Positions 8,433 to 17,465 of a stretch of DNA of 64,000 nucleotides are shown one piece after another. This stretch comes from Streptomyces acidiscabies (GTDB lineage: Bacteria > Actinomycetota > Actinomycetes > Streptomycetales > Streptomycetaceae). The stretch's first letter is position 1; every line of letters begins with the position of its first letter. A program made the translations under genes and the position numbers. The notes under the pieces were generated by a model. That model was not told where the DNA came from. It did no database searches and was given only the letters and a program-made list of their open reading frames with translations. Location of the stretch: NCBI RefSeq assembly GCF_020010905.1, contig NZ_JAGJBY010000001.1:5104001-5168000 (forward strand), in the 5' to 3' direction.

Positions 8433-9758
8433 GTGAACGTCTCGGTCGTCCTGTTCACCTCGGACCTGCGCCTGCACGACCATCCCCCGCTGGCGGCGGC
8501 CCTCGCCGGGGCCCGCGAGGTCGTCCCCCTGTTCGTCCGCGAGCCCCGGTTCACGGCGGCCAACCGGCTGGCGTTCCTCGCGGACTGCCTCCGCGATCTG
8601 GACGCCGGGCTGCGGGAGCGGGGCGGGCGGCTGGTCGTCCGCAGCGGGGACGTCGTCGAGGAGGTGTGCCGGGTCGTTCGTGAGACGGGTGCCGGGGCGG
8701 TGCACATGGCGGCCGACGTGAGTGGGTTCGCGCAGCGCCGGGAGGAGCGGCTGCGCCGGGAGCTGGGGGGACGGCTGCACGTCCACGACGCGGTGAACGC
8801 GGCCGTCGCCCCCGGTGCCGTACTCCCCGCCGGGTCGGACCACTTCGCCGTGTTCACGCCGTACTACCGGCACTGGGCCCGCACCCCGCTGCGCGAACCG
8901 CTCGCCGCGCCGCGCACGGTGCGGGTCCCCGAGGGGGTCGCGTCCGAGACGCTGCCACGGGCTGCGGGGCCGGGGGGTGAGACGGCCGGACGGGCGCGGC
9001 TCGCGGACTGGCTGCGTACGGGGGTGAACGCGTACGAGGAGCGGCACGACGATCTCGCGGGCGACGCGACCTCGAAGCTCTCCCCGCACGTGCACTTCGG
9101 AACGCTCTCGCCCGTCGAAATGGTCCACCGGGCGCGGACCGTGCCCGGACCGGGGGCCGAGGCGTTCCTCCGGCAGGTGGCGTGGCGCGACTTCCACCGG
9201 CAGGTCCTCGCCGCCCGACCCGACGCCGAGCACGCCGACTACCGTACGAAACACGACCGTTGGCGGACCGGGAAGGACGCGCGGGAGGACATCGCGGCAT
9301 GGAAGGAGGGCCGCACCGGATACCCCATCGTCGACGCGGCGATGCGCCAACTCCTGACCGAGGGCTGGATGCACAACCGGGGACGCCTGCTGACGGCGAG
9401 CTTCCTCACAAAAACCCTGTACATCGACTGGCGAGTAGGCGCCGCACACTTCCTGTCGCTCCTGGTGGACGGCGACGTGGCGAACAACCAACTCAACTGG
9501 CAATGGACGGCAGGCACCGGCACGGACTCCCGCCCCAACAGGGTCCTGAACCCGGTGACTCAGGCAAAGCGATACGACCCCGAGGGGGCGTACATCCGCC
9601 GCTGGATCCCCGAACTAGCCGATACGAAGGGCCGGTTGGTACACGAACCCTGGCGCCTCCAGGGCCTCGACCGTGCGCCGGCCGCCGACTACCCGAACCC
9701 GATCGTCGACCTCCCTTTCGCCCTCGCACGCTTCAGACGGGCCCGCGCCCTCGACTGA
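8433..9758 (+). CDS. phr: Deoxyribodipyrimidine (CPD) photolyase
   Basis: About 441 residues; repairs UV-induced cyclobutane pyrimidine dimers using light and FAD. The N-terminal photolyase alpha/beta domain starts V-V-L-F-T-S-D-L-R-L-H-D-H. The C-terminal FAD domain has the family block W-M-H-N-R-G-R, then N-Q-L-N-W-Q-W-T-A-G-T-G-T-D, and R-V-L-N-P-V-T-Q-A. The GTG at 8433 gives the usual start just before the first strand. An upstream GTG at 8394 would add 13 residues and has a GGAAG box, so it remains possible. It is the only DNA-repair gene seen here and has no functional link to its neighbours. Confidence 0.93.
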   Translation: MNVSVVLFTSDLRLHDHPPLAAALAGAREVVPLFVREPRFTAANRLAFLADCLRDLDAGLRERGGRLVVRSGDVVEEVCRVVRETGAGAVHMAADVSGFAQRREERLRRELGGRLHVHDAVNAAVAPGAVLPAGSDHFAVFTPYYRHWARTPLREPLAAPRTVRVPEGVASETLPRAAGPGGETAGRARLADWLRTGVNAYEERHDDLAGDATSKLSPHVHFGTLSPVEMVHRARTVPGPGAEAFLRQVAWRDFHRQVLAARPDAEHADYRTKHDRWRTGKDAREDIAAWKEGRTGYPIVDAAMRQLLTEGWMHNRGRLLTASFLTKTLYIDWRVGAAHFLSLLVDGDVANNQLNWQWTAGTGTDSRPNRVLNPVTQAKRYDPEGAYIRRWIPELADTKGRLVHEPWRLQGLDRAPAADYPNPIVDLPFALARFRRARALD

Positions 9759-9798
9759 CTCCGCCGCGCCCTCGAAGAAGCCTGCGATCATTTCCGGC

Positions 9799-10293
9799 AT
9801 GGACATGGGAGACGTGCTGATGGATTACGCGACGACGGGCGGCGTCGGCGTCCTGCGACCAGGGGCCGGGCTGGACGCCGTCACCGAGGTACTCGGACCG
9901 CCGGTGGAGGCCGACTACTTCCCCAATCCGAAGGGCACTTGGCCCCGGACCTTCGCCTATGGCGACGTACGCCTCGAAGTCTGCGGCTGCCGGGAGATCT
10001 TTCAGGTCGCCCTGAGCACCTGGACCGGAACGGTGGACGTGCCGACCGGGCAGCCGGGGGAGATGGTGAACCTCGCCTCGGAGGTCACGTTCGGGGAGCT
10101 GAAGGAGATGCTCGCCGAGGCGGAGGTGGAGTGGGACTTGCGAACGTACGCCTCGCTCACCGACCAACTCACCGTCGTCGTAGGGGAGTACCCCAAGGAT
10201 GTCGACTACACCTTCGTCGTCCCCGATCCCACCACACCGGACACCGCCACCCTGTACAACGTGATCGCGAAGGACATGGCGCACACCTGCTAA
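9799..10293 (+). CDS. Hypothetical protein, 164 aa
   Basis: An acidic cytosolic protein with no recognised domain. The N-terminal half (G-V-G-V-L-R-P-G, then D-A-V-T-E-V-L-G-P-P) resembles the small proteins often encoded near polymorphic-toxin immunity genes in Streptomyces, but I cannot assign it. The ATG at 9799 lacks a good ribosome site. The in-frame ATG at 9820 has GGGAG eight bases upstream and may be the true start (157 aa). Its stop overlaps by 4 bp the stop of the convergent gene at 10290. Confidence 0.65.
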   Translation: MDMGDVLMDYATTGGVGVLRPGAGLDAVTEVLGPPVEADYFPNPKGTWPRTFAYGDVRLEVCGCREIFQVALSTWTGTVDVPTGQPGEMVNLASEVTFGELKEMLAEAEVEWDLRTYASLTDQLTVVVGEYPKDVDYTFVVPDPTTPDTATLYNVIAKDMAHTC

Positions 10294-10853
10294 TCCTCGT
10301 CCTCCTCCTCGTACAACTCCCCCTCCTCCGCCCGCGACAACGCGTCCGTGATCAGCCGGGTGGCGAAGTCGCGGTCGTCGGTCACCCGGTTGATGTGTTC
10401 GGCCAGCAGCATCACCGTCGCCTCCAGGGCCACCATCTCCGCCTGGGTCCACTGGCCGTACTGCTGGCGCCACAGGCTGGGGCTGAGTTCCATGGCGGAG
10501 GAGATGACGAGGCCGACCATGGTGGGGATGGCTTCGGGGCGGACGTTCTGGGTCATCTGGCGCAGGGTGGCGACGAGGCTCGGTACGACGTACTCGATGA
10601 CGTCCCGGTCGTGTTCCGCGTGCGCCAGTCGCAGCCACTTCATGTACATGTAGATGAGCGTGCAGGCCCCGTCGAGGACGTCCCGCGCCCCCTGCGCGGA
10701 GATCGACGCCGTGTACTGGTCGATCAGCTCCTGCTGCTCGGGATCCGTGGTGGTCCGGCCCGAGTACAGCGTCTTGAGCCGGGAGTCGATCATCATGAGC
10801 GCGGTGCTGACGTCACCGATCGGTGCGTACGCGGGATCGCAGGGCGCGGGCAC
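10290..10853 (-). CDS. Hypothetical helical protein, 187 aa
   Basis: A mostly helical protein (long Leu/Ala/Met-rich segments) ending in a very acidic tail, E-E-G-E-L-Y-E-E-E-D-E-D. No signal peptide or membrane span. Family not recognised. It lies downstream of the two-gene unit at 10983-13656 on the same strand but is separated from it by a terminator-like hairpin, so it is probably its own transcription unit. Confidence 0.65.
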   Translation of the reverse strand: MPAPCDPAYAPIGDVSTALMMIDSRLKTLYSGRTTTDPEQQELIDQYTASISAQGARDVLDGACTLIYMYMKWLRLAHAEHDRDVIEYVVPSLVATLRQMTQNVRPEAIPTMVGLVISSAMELSPSLWRQQYGQWTQAEMVALEATVMLLAEHINRVTDDRDFATRLITDALSRAEEGELYEEEDED

Positions 10854-10939
10854 GGAAGCCTCCTCGGACGGTCACGGTGGGCGACACCTCGTGCTCGTAC
10901 CGTAGACCGAGGACGGCCCGGAGGTCCGGAGAATCCCGA

Positions 10940-10969
10940 AAAGGGCCGCCCCACAGGGAACGGCCCTTT
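10940..10969 (-). terminator. Hairpin terminator after the 129-aa gene
   Basis: Arms AAAGGGCCG (10940-10948) and CGGCCCTTT (10961-10969) with a 12-base loop, just beyond the stop of the leftward gene at 10983. The run of T/A at the base supports terminator function. Confidence 0.65.
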
Positions 10970-10982
10970 CATGGAACGGAGT

Positions 10983-11372
10983 TCAGAACCCCGGCAGCCC
11001 CTGCATCGAAGCCGCGAGTTGGCCCACCGCCACCACGAGCGGTGTCACCGGCTGCACGAAGTCGTTGAGGCGGGTCAACGCCCGCCGGACGACGCCGGGT
11101 TCCGGCTCGGGCTCGGCCAACTCCTCGCGCAGCCGCCTGAGTTCCCGGCTCGTGGACTCCGGGTCGGTGAGCTGAGCCTGGTGCAGCGCCAGCAACTCCT
11201 CCACGCGGGCGAGGAGTTCCGCCGTACGCCCCGCGTCGAAGGACTGGAAGGACACCGTGCCCGAGTACGCCGTCGCGCCCGGACCGATCGCCTGGTTGCC
11301 GACGTTGCTCGTGCCGCCGTACTGGACGACACCCTGGTTGACCCCCGGGCCCTGACGGCCTTCGTCGCTCAT
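10983..11372 (-). CDS. Hypothetical protein, 129 aa, with N-terminal NQG...GNQAxGP motif
   Basis: The N-terminal 35 residues carry a glycine/asparagine-rich motif (N-Q-G-V-V-Q, G-G-T-S-N-V-G-N-Q-A-I-G-P). A charged helical, probably coiled-coil middle (about 48-90) and a weakly hydrophobic C-terminus (V-T-P-L-V-V-A-V-G-Q-L) follow. The same motif ends the protein encoded immediately upstream, so the two likely act together. ATG at 11372 is 10 bp after the stop of the 757-aa gene, indicating one operon. No enzymatic residues are visible; function unknown. Confidence 0.7.
   Translation of the reverse strand: MSDEGRQGPGVNQGVVQYGGTSNVGNQAIGPGATAYSGTVSFQSFDAGRTAELLARVEELLALHQAQLTDPESTSRELRRLREELAEPEPEPGVVRRALTRLNDFVQPVTPLVVAVGQLAASMQGLPGF
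11268..11339 (-). repeat. 72-bp coding repeat, copy 2 (N-terminus of the 129-aa protein)
   Basis: This stretch encodes the motif N-Q-G-V-V-Q, then G-G-T-S, then V-G-N-Q-A-I-G-P. It is a diverged direct copy of 11455-11526, with most bases identical, including GCCTGGTTGCCGACG on the + strand. Confidence 0.75.
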
Positions 11373-11382
11373 GCTTCCCCCT

Positions 11383-13656
11383 CTACTTGGCCGCGCCGCG
11401 CGCCGGACTCGGCGCCGCCGCCCCGCCCGACTGCTGCTTCGGAATGCCTTGCAGCGCGGTCGCGTTGGGCCCGACCGCCTGGTTGCCGACGATGCTCGTC
11501 CCGCCCTGCTGGATGACACCCTGGTTGAGGATGGTCTGCTGCTGCGCCCGGAAGTCGGTCGTGTCGTACCCGTGCGCGTCGAGGAACTCCCGGATCGCCG
11601 CGAAGGTATGACGCTGGATCAGCGCGGTGACCCGCTCCGCGTCCAGCACCTGGAAGTAGTTCTGGTACTGCGGGTCGAGCGCCATCTCCCGCACGCTGAC
11701 CCGCGCCCCGTAGTCGTACCCGGGGTCCTGCTCCATCGCCTTCAGTTCGTCGTCCATCCGCCGCGAGTGCAGCTTCTCGAACTGTGCGTGGTGCCGGGCC
11801 CGCGACGGCGCCGCCAGCAGCGCGCCGCCCGTCCGCCCGATGGCGTTCACCAGCACCCCGCGCCGCGCGTCGGCCCCGAGCCCGGCGCCGCGCAGCCGGT
11901 CCACCGCGTGGTACGAGGCGAACACCGGGCTCATGACGTGGTTGTCGATGTGCAGTTGGAGCGTCTGGCTGGCCGTCGAGAAGTGCAGCAGCACACTCGG
12001 TACGACGTCCCCGCCCCACAGCGGCACATGGACCGCGAGATAGTGTCGGACGTGCCCGGTCGGCCGCAGCATGATCTGCTCGACCTCCTCCGCCGACAGC
12101 CGCGTCACCGGCACCAGCGTGTTGGCCCGCATGAACCGCTCGTCGTCCGTCAGCGTCGTCCCGTTGACGAAGACCCGGTCCTCGATCGTCAGCGACCCCA
12201 GCGCCTCCTCACCGGCGGTCGCCTGGATCCGGCGGCGCACATGGGCGATCAGCTCGGTCACCGTGAACGGCGTCGTCTCCAGCGGACGCCCCGTACCCGT
12301 CGGGTCGTCGGCGGCCAACAGCGGTACGGTCAACGGGTACTTGGAGACGGTCGCCGCGTACCCCATCCAGGGCGCGTACCCGCTGTAGATCGTCACGTTC
12401 CCGTTCTGCGCCTCGCCGATCGCCGCGAGCCGCCGCGTGACCCAGTCCTTGCGGGGCGGCGCGGGCGGCGGCGCGCTGCCGAACGTCTGGCGCGTCATCG
12501 TCGAGCGCAGCAGCTGGTCGATCTGCGTCTCGTGCTGCACGACGATCGCGTACGCGGACGCCGCCGCGCCGAACGACACCAGCGCCGCCGGGACGCCGCC
12601 GGCGTAGGCGCCGAGCAGCCAGGCGAAGAACCCCGGCAGCGGCGCCGAGGACAGCAGGACGGCGAAGTAGAGGGTGACCAGCGCGATGACCCCCGCCGAG
12701 ACCACGGCCGCCCACAGCACCTTGCTGTCGGGATGGTGCCGGCCACGCGTCGACAGACTCGGCTGCACCGGACGCTGCACGAGCCCCAGGTACATCCCGG
12801 CCGGGATCAGCCACAGCGGCGCGACCAGCGCGATGGCCCCGAACGCCACGGACAGCCGCAGATCACGCGCGTGCCGCAGCTTCTCGGCGTGCAGGCAGTG
12901 CAGCGACACCGCGACCAGGTCCACGTCCGGCGACGGCGCGACCGCGCTCGCCTCGTCCGCGAGGACCTCGTCGACCACCCGGCGGGCGAAGTTCTCGTCC
13001 GTGTAGGCCGCCGCGCACAGATACCGGGTGACGTCACCCTTCGTCCGCCCCAGCGGCATGCTCATCGGTACGGCGTTTCTCACTCCGACCCCCTGTCTGG
13101 TCCTCAGACTCGACAACGCCCTCACCCTCCTGGCGGACACGGCCGTACGTGTTCCGGGTGACCCCTTGGTCAGCAGTGCGAGGACGATGCCTGCGGCGAG
13201 GCCGAAGATGAGGCCCGAGCGCGCGAAGTCCTTCAGCACCGTCTCGTTGAACCTGTTGTCCGAAGAGTTCGCGGCGAACAGTTCGGGCACGAGCCACAGG
13301 GCCAGGTACATCAGCTCCACGGCCAGAACACTGCCGACGAGGCAGCGCAGCCAGCCCGGCAGGCGCGCGGGCAGCCGCGCCGGGAGCAGCAGGATTCCCA
13401 GGAACATCAGCAGGGTCAGCAGGTTGTTGGAGACCAGGTAGCCCGTGCCGCCGATGTCGTCGGGATCGACCTGCCACGACGGCGCGTACGCCGCCATGGC
13501 GAGCCACCTCTGGAAGCCGCCTTCGTGATAGTGCTCGACGAAGTAGTCGTTCAGCGGGCTCTGCATCCATGGGCCGCCCACGCCGACCAGCAGCACCAGC
13601 ATGATCAGGCGGCCAGACTTCGACCCACCCGTAACTCGCCTTGGAGACACCGACAT
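11383..13656 (-). CDS. Multi-pass membrane protein, 757 aa, C-terminal motif shared with next gene
   Basis: The N-terminal half holds about six to eight hydrophobic segments: residues 17-30, about 70-90, 100-122, 140-160, then a cytosolic insert, and clusters near 270-290 and 315-375. The C-terminal half (about 400-757) is soluble, with a short proline-rich linker followed by an alpha/beta-looking region. The extreme C-terminus (about 710-735) carries N-Q-G-V-I-Q, G-G-T-S-I-V-G-N-Q-A-V-G-P, nearly the same as the N-terminus of the next protein. I do not recognise the family. Tight spacing to the 129-aa gene (10 bp) suggests that they form one membrane-anchored system. Confidence 0.75.
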   Translation of the reverse strand: MSVSPRRVTGGSKSGRLIMLVLLVGVGGPWMQSPLNDYFVEHYHEGGFQRWLAMAAYAPSWQVDPDDIGGTGYLVSNNLLTLLMFLGILLLPARLPARLPGWLRCLVGSVLAVELMYLALWLVPELFAANSSDNRFNETVLKDFARSGLIFGLAAGIVLALLTKGSPGTRTAVSARRVRALSSLRTRQGVGVRNAVPMSMPLGRTKGDVTRYLCAAAYTDENFARRVVDEVLADEASAVAPSPDVDLVAVSLHCLHAEKLRHARDLRLSVAFGAIALVAPLWLIPAGMYLGLVQRPVQPSLSTRGRHHPDSKVLWAAVVSAGVIALVTLYFAVLLSSAPLPGFFAWLLGAYAGGVPAALVSFGAAASAYAIVVQHETQIDQLLRSTMTRQTFGSAPPPAPPRKDWVTRRLAAIGEAQNGNVTIYSGYAPWMGYAATVSKYPLTVPLLAADDPTGTGRPLETTPFTVTELIAHVRRRIQATAGEEALGSLTIEDRVFVNGTTLTDDERFMRANTLVPVTRLSAEEVEQIMLRPTGHVRHYLAVHVPLWGGDVVPSVLLHFSTASQTLQLHIDNHVMSPVFASYHAVDRLRGAGLGADARRGVLVNAIGRTGGALLAAPSRARHHAQFEKLHSRRMDDELKAMEQDPGYDYGARVSVREMALDPQYQNYFQVLDAERVTALIQRHTFAAIREFLDAHGYDTTDFRAQQQTILNQGVIQQGGTSIVGNQAVGPNATALQGIPKQQSGGAAAPSPARGAAK
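11455..11526 (-). repeat. 72-bp coding repeat, copy 1 (C-terminus of the 757-aa protein)
   Basis: Encodes 24 residues of which about 18 match the copy at 11268-11339. It lies about 190 bp upstream of it on the coding strand. See the paired repeat. Confidence 0.75.
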
Positions 13657-13751
13657 TGGGGTTCCCCCGTCATCCCCGAAAACAGTGGCCGCACTCTATG
13701 GCATCCCCCGCCCCGCGCACCCCGAATCCGCAGAACCTACGTCGAGTCCCC

Positions 13752-14054
13752 TCAATGCGGCATGTCGTCCAGGGCCGTCGAAACCCCCATGACCTCCGGC
13801 GGCTCGGCGACGTACAGGACGACGGTCCCGGTGGGCAGGTCGGCTTCGGTGATCCGGCGGAACCCGGCGGACTCCAGGGCGAGTTGAGCCGAGGTGTCGT
13901 CCTCGGCGGGCGCGGCGACGAGCCGGCGGCAGCGGGGGTGGGCGGCGAAGACAGCGGGAAGCGAACTGGGGAAGGGAGGTTCGACCAGCAGATCGTGAGC
14001 GCCGTAGGGGTAGCAGGCACGCACGGGATGCCGGGATATCTGATGGATCGTCAA
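13752..14054 (-). CDS. Small acyltransferase-like protein, 100 aa, TTG start
   Basis: A 100-residue frame that begins with TTG overlapping the stop of the acyl-CoA ligase gene (TTGA) and preceded by GGGAAAAGG seven bases upstream, so translation is probably coupled. The C-terminal half (L-A-L-E-S-A-G-F-R-R-I-T-E-A-D-L-P-T-G-T-V-V-L-Y) resembles the last strand-helix-strand of GNAT N-acyltransferases. It is too short for a full GNAT domain and lacks the acetyl-CoA loop, so it may be a remnant or an accessory subunit. It is the last gene of the ring-dioxygenase operon. Confidence 0.55.
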   Translation of the reverse strand: MTIHQISRHPVRACYPYGAHDLLVEPPFPSSLPAVFAAHPRCRRLVAAPAEDDTSAQLALESAGFRRITEADLPTGTVVLYVAEPPEVMGVSTALDDMPH

Positions 14055-15628
14055 GAGCGTGCCTTTTCCCTGGTGTTGTCGACCCAGCGCCGCAGTTCGG
14101 CCTTGGCGAGCTTCCCGCTGGCGTTGCGGGGGAGCTGCTCGGCGATGAGGACGCGGGTGGGCAGCTTGTAGCGGGCGAGGTGACGGCCCGTGAAATCGCG
14201 TACGTCGTCCAGCGTCGGCGACGTCCCCGGTGCGCAGGTCAGGACCGCGAGGACGGTCTCGCCCCACTTCGGGTCGGGGACGCCGATGACGGCCGCCTCC
14301 AGGACGCCGGGGTAGGAGTGCAGGACGCGCTCCACCTCCGCCGGGTACACGTTCTCCCCGCCCGAGATGATCATGTCCTTGAGGCGGTCGACGATGTAGT
14401 AGTGCCCGTCCGCGTCCCGGTGCGCGATGTCCCCCGTGTGGAACCACCCCGCGTCGTCGAACGCCGCCCGCGTCGCGTCCGGGTCGTTCCAGTACCCCGG
14501 CGTCACATTGGGCCCGCGCACACAGATCTCGCCGCGCGCATCGGCCTCGTCGACGCGAACTCCCGTACCGGGATGGGTGATACAGACCTCCGTGTACGGC
14601 ATCGGCGTCCCCGCGGAACCGGTCTTCTCCAGCGTAAGACCCGCCGGGAGGTACGTCGCGAAGGGCGCCGTCTCGGTCAGCCCCCAGGCCTGCTGGAGCA
14701 GCACCCCCCGCTCGCCGTACTCCGTGATGAGCTGCGGCGGCACCGGCGCCCCCGCCACGATCGCCGAGCGCAGCGCCCCGAGGTCGGCCTGGTCGAAGCC
14801 GGGTACGCGGGTGAGGGCCGCGTACATCGCCGGGACCCCGAAGAAGCTGGTCGCCCGGTGTTCGACCAGGTCGGCCAGGCACTGGGCGGGGTCGAAGGCG
14901 CGGCGCAGGACGACCGTGCCGCCCCGCAACAGGGTGCGCAGCGTCAGGGCGTTGAGGCCGCCGATGTGGAAGAGCGGGGCGACGGCGAGGTTCATGTCGT
15001 CGGCGCGGGTGTCGACGACGCTGTCCACGTTGACGGCGTTCCACCACACGTTGCCGTGCGTCAGCATCACGCCCTTGGGGCGCCCGGTCGTCCCGGACGT
15101 GTACATCAGGATCGCGAGGTCGCCCTCGTGCAGCACGCTCCGCTCCCGCGCCGGGCGCCCGGCGCCGAGCAGCTCCGACAACGGGGTCCATACGGCGGCG
15201 GGTTCGGGCGTCGGAGGGCAGGCCGGGTCGGTGTCGACGAGGAGGTGGCGGCGGGCCGGTACGCCGTCCAGGACCGACTCCACGACCTCCCGGTGCCCCT
15301 CCTCCACGACCAGCGTGTGCGCCCCGCTGTCGACCAGGATGTGCTGGACCTCGTCCGCCGCGAGCCGGAAGTTCACCGGCACGAACACCGCGCCGAGGTG
15401 CGCCGCCGCGAGGAACGTCTCGAAGAAGGTCACGCTGTTGAGGCCCAGGTAGGCGACCCGGTCACCCCGCCGCACCCCGTGCTCGGCGAGCCCCGCCGCC
15501 AACTCGGCCGCCGTACGGCTGAGTTCGGCGGCGGAGATCTCGCGGCCCTCGTAGACGAGGGCGGCGGGGGTCGGTGACTGGGCTCTGCGACAGAGCGCCG
15601 TGGCGGGACTGATGTCGACGGCGACCAT
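14051..15628 (-). CDS. AMP-forming acyl-CoA/aryl-CoA ligase
   Basis: 525-residue ANL-superfamily enzyme: P-loop Y-T-S-G-T-T-G-R-P-K-G-V at about 175, the Y/W-G-L-T-E-T motif, T-G-D hinge region and the C-terminal lysine motif R-N-A-S-G-K near residue 510. It adenylates a carboxylic acid and transfers it to CoA. Being in the same operon as the Rieske dioxygenase, dihydrodiol dehydrogenase and ring-fission hydrolase, it probably activates either the aromatic substrate acid or the side-chain acid released by the hydrolase. The long (114 bp) gap to the upstream SDR gene could hold an internal promoter. Confidence 0.88.
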   Translation of the reverse strand: MVAVDISPATALCRRAQSPTPAALVYEGREISAAELSRTAAELAAGLAEHGVRRGDRVAYLGLNSVTFFETFLAAAHLGAVFVPVNFRLAADEVQHILVDSGAHTLVVEEGHREVVESVLDGVPARRHLLVDTDPACPPTPEPAAVWTPLSELLGAGRPARERSVLHEGDLAILMYTSGTTGRPKGVMLTHGNVWWNAVNVDSVVDTRADDMNLAVAPLFHIGGLNALTLRTLLRGGTVVLRRAFDPAQCLADLVEHRATSFFGVPAMYAALTRVPGFDQADLGALRSAIVAGAPVPPQLITEYGERGVLLQQAWGLTETAPFATYLPAGLTLEKTGSAGTPMPYTEVCITHPGTGVRVDEADARGEICVRGPNVTPGYWNDPDATRAAFDDAGWFHTGDIAHRDADGHYYIVDRLKDMIISGGENVYPAEVERVLHSYPGVLEAAVIGVPDPKWGETVLAVLTCAPGTSPTLDDVRDFTGRHLARYKLPTRVLIAEQLPRNASGKLAKAELRRWVDNTREKARS

Positions 15629-15742
15629 GGCGTCGGCTCCTTCGGTGGGCGGGGCGTGCGGGAACGGGTCGTACGGGAAACGGGGGAGTGCCTGTCGGCG
15701 GGCGACGGCGGGGTGCTGCGGGCCCGCCTCCGGGCCGGGTCT

Positions 15743-16582
15743 CTACAGCCCGGCGCCGCCGGCCGCGTTGCGGAAGCCGCGTACGGCGATGCCGCCGTCG
15801 GCGGGGATCACGGCGCCGGTCACGGTGGAGCTGTTGACGCGGGAGGCGAGCAGGACGTACGGGCCGGTGAAGTCCTCCGGCTCGACGCTGGAGCCGTACA
15901 GCGGGATCAGCGGTGGCTGTTCGGCGCCGGACGCCTCGTTGCGGGCGAAGGAGTCGGCCAGTGTACGGCCCTGGAGGCCCAGGCTCTCCGGGCCGCGCAA
16001 CTGGGTGCGCATCCCGCCGACGGCGACGCCGTTGACGCGGACCTTCGGCGCCAGCTCGTAGGCGAACTGGCGCAGCAGGCCCAGGCAGGCGTGCTTGCTG
16101 GCGGTGTAGAGGGAGCCGCCGCCGTCGGTGTGGAAGGACGCGTTGGACAGCGTCATCACGATGCAGCCGTTGCTCGCGACGAGTTCACGCCAGGCCGCCT
16201 CGACGGTGAGGGCGTACCCCTTGACGTTCACCGCGAACAACTCGTCGAAGGCATCGGAGAGTTGCTTGCCGTCCAGGCGGGTCAGGCTGCGGTGGTAGTC
16301 CCAGATCCCGGCGTTCGGCACGAGCACGTCGAGCCGCCCGAACCGCTCCACCGTCGCCCGCACCGCGCGGTGCAGATCGTCCGGCTCCCGGACGTCCCCG
16401 GTGATGGTCAGCATCCGTTCCCCGAGGTCGCCCGCCTCCTCGACGACCTCCTTCAACTGCTCCTCGTCGCGTCCGAAGACGGCGACCCGCGCGCCCTCGT
16501 CGAGGAACCGCAGCGCCACCGCGCGCCCGATGCCCGAACCGCCGCCGGTGATCAGGGCGACGTCGCTGTCCAGCCAGCCCAT
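15743..16582 (-). CDS. cis-Dihydrodiol dehydrogenase (BphB/HcaB-like SDR)
   Basis: 279-residue classical short-chain dehydrogenase: NAD-binding T-G-G-G-S-G-I-G at 13-20, N-A-G at about 91, catalytic serine in L-S-N-A-S and Y-T-A-S-K with Tyr at about 159. It resembles enzymes that oxidise the cis-diol formed by ring-hydroxylating dioxygenases to a catechol. Its place directly between the hydrolase and ligase genes of the dioxygenase operon fits this. It starts 3 bp after the hydrolase stop. C-terminal region E-D-F-T-G-P-Y-V-L-L-A-S is typical of this subgroup. Confidence 0.88.
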   Translation of the reverse strand: MGWLDSDVALITGGGSGIGRAVALRFLDEGARVAVFGRDEEQLKEVVEEAGDLGERMLTITGDVREPDDLHRAVRATVERFGRLDVLVPNAGIWDYHRSLTRLDGKQLSDAFDELFAVNVKGYALTVEAAWRELVASNGCIVMTLSNASFHTDGGGSLYTASKHACLGLLRQFAYELAPKVRVNGVAVGGMRTQLRGPESLGLQGRTLADSFARNEASGAEQPPLIPLYGSSVEPEDFTGPYVLLASRVNSSTVTGAVIPADGGIAVRGFRNAAGGAGL

Positions 16583-16585
16583 CGC

Positions 16586-17452
16586 TCAGCCCTCCGCGAG
16601 GAAGTCGGCGACCAGCCGCTCGAACTCGGCCTGCCGCTCCAGCTGGACCCAGTGGCCGCAGCCTCCGAACACGTGCAGCTGGACGTCCCGGATCTGCTTC
16701 AGCATCAACTGGGCGCCGTCCAGGGTGATCGTGCGGTCGTCGCGGCCCCACAGCAGGAGGGTCGGCGCCTTGATCCTGTGCACGCGCTGCCAGAGCGGGT
16801 CCATGCCGTGGCGCTTCGCGAACGCGGCGTTGTAGCGGTGGTAGAAGGCGATGTGGGACTCGTCGAGGGACGCCTCGTAGCGGGCCTGCGCGGTGTCCGT
16901 CCAGCGCTTCGGCTCGGCCGTCATCACGCCGATGAAGTCCCGCATCTTCTTCAGCGTCGGGCCCTCGCCGTTGTAGTAGCGGAACATCGCCTTCTGGCCC
17001 TCGGTCGGCGTGGGGCCGAACGGGAGCCAGCCGCCGCCGGGCGCCATCAGCACCAACCTCTCGACGCGGTCCGGGACTTCGAGGGCGGTCGCTATCGCGG
17101 CGGCGCCGCCGAGGCTGTTGCCGAGGAGGTGGAAGCGGTCCACACCGAGCGAGTCCAGGGTCTGGAGCAGGGCGTCGACGGTGATCTCGGTGATGCTGCG
17201 GGCGTCGAGGTCGGCCTCCGTCGGGCGGTAACTGCCGCCGAAGCCGGGCTGGTCGGGGAGGATCACCCGGAAACGGCCGGCCAACGCCGGGAGGTTCTGC
17301 GCGTAGTTGGCCACCGCGCTCGCGCCGGGACCACCGCCGTGCAGCATCACCAGCGCCGGGCCCGCCCCCGCCTCGCTGACCGCGACGGTCCCCAGCGAGG
17401 TGGACACGGTGTGCTCGACGAGCTTCACCTCTGTGCTGTCTTCAGTGGTCAC
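16586..17452 (-). CDS. meta-Cleavage product hydrolase (BphD/MhpC/HsaD type)
   Basis: 288-residue alpha/beta-hydrolase splitting the C-C bond of the 2-hydroxy-6-oxo-dienoate made by the extradiol dioxygenase. Diagnostic features are the oxyanion region M-L-H-G-G-G-P-G-A, the elbow G-N-S-L-G-G (serine about 112), acid in W-G-R-D-D-R and terminal histidine in G-C-G-H-W-V-Q. GTG start at 17452 with GGAG six bases upstream. It yields 2-hydroxypenta-2,4-dienoate for the hydratase encoded at 26636, plus a carboxylic acid. Confidence 0.92.
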   Translation of the reverse strand: MTTEDSTEVKLVEHTVSTSLGTVAVSEAGAGPALVMLHGGGPGASAVANYAQNLPALAGRFRVILPDQPGFGGSYRPTEADLDARSITEITVDALLQTLDSLGVDRFHLLGNSLGGAAAIATALEVPDRVERLVLMAPGGGWLPFGPTPTEGQKAMFRYYNGEGPTLKKMRDFIGVMTAEPKRWTDTAQARYEASLDESHIAFYHRYNAAFAKRHGMDPLWQRVHRIKAPTLLLWGRDDRTITLDGAQLMLKQIRDVQLHVFGGCGHWVQLERQAEFERLVADFLAEG

Positions 17453-17465
17453 GAGCGGCTCCGGT

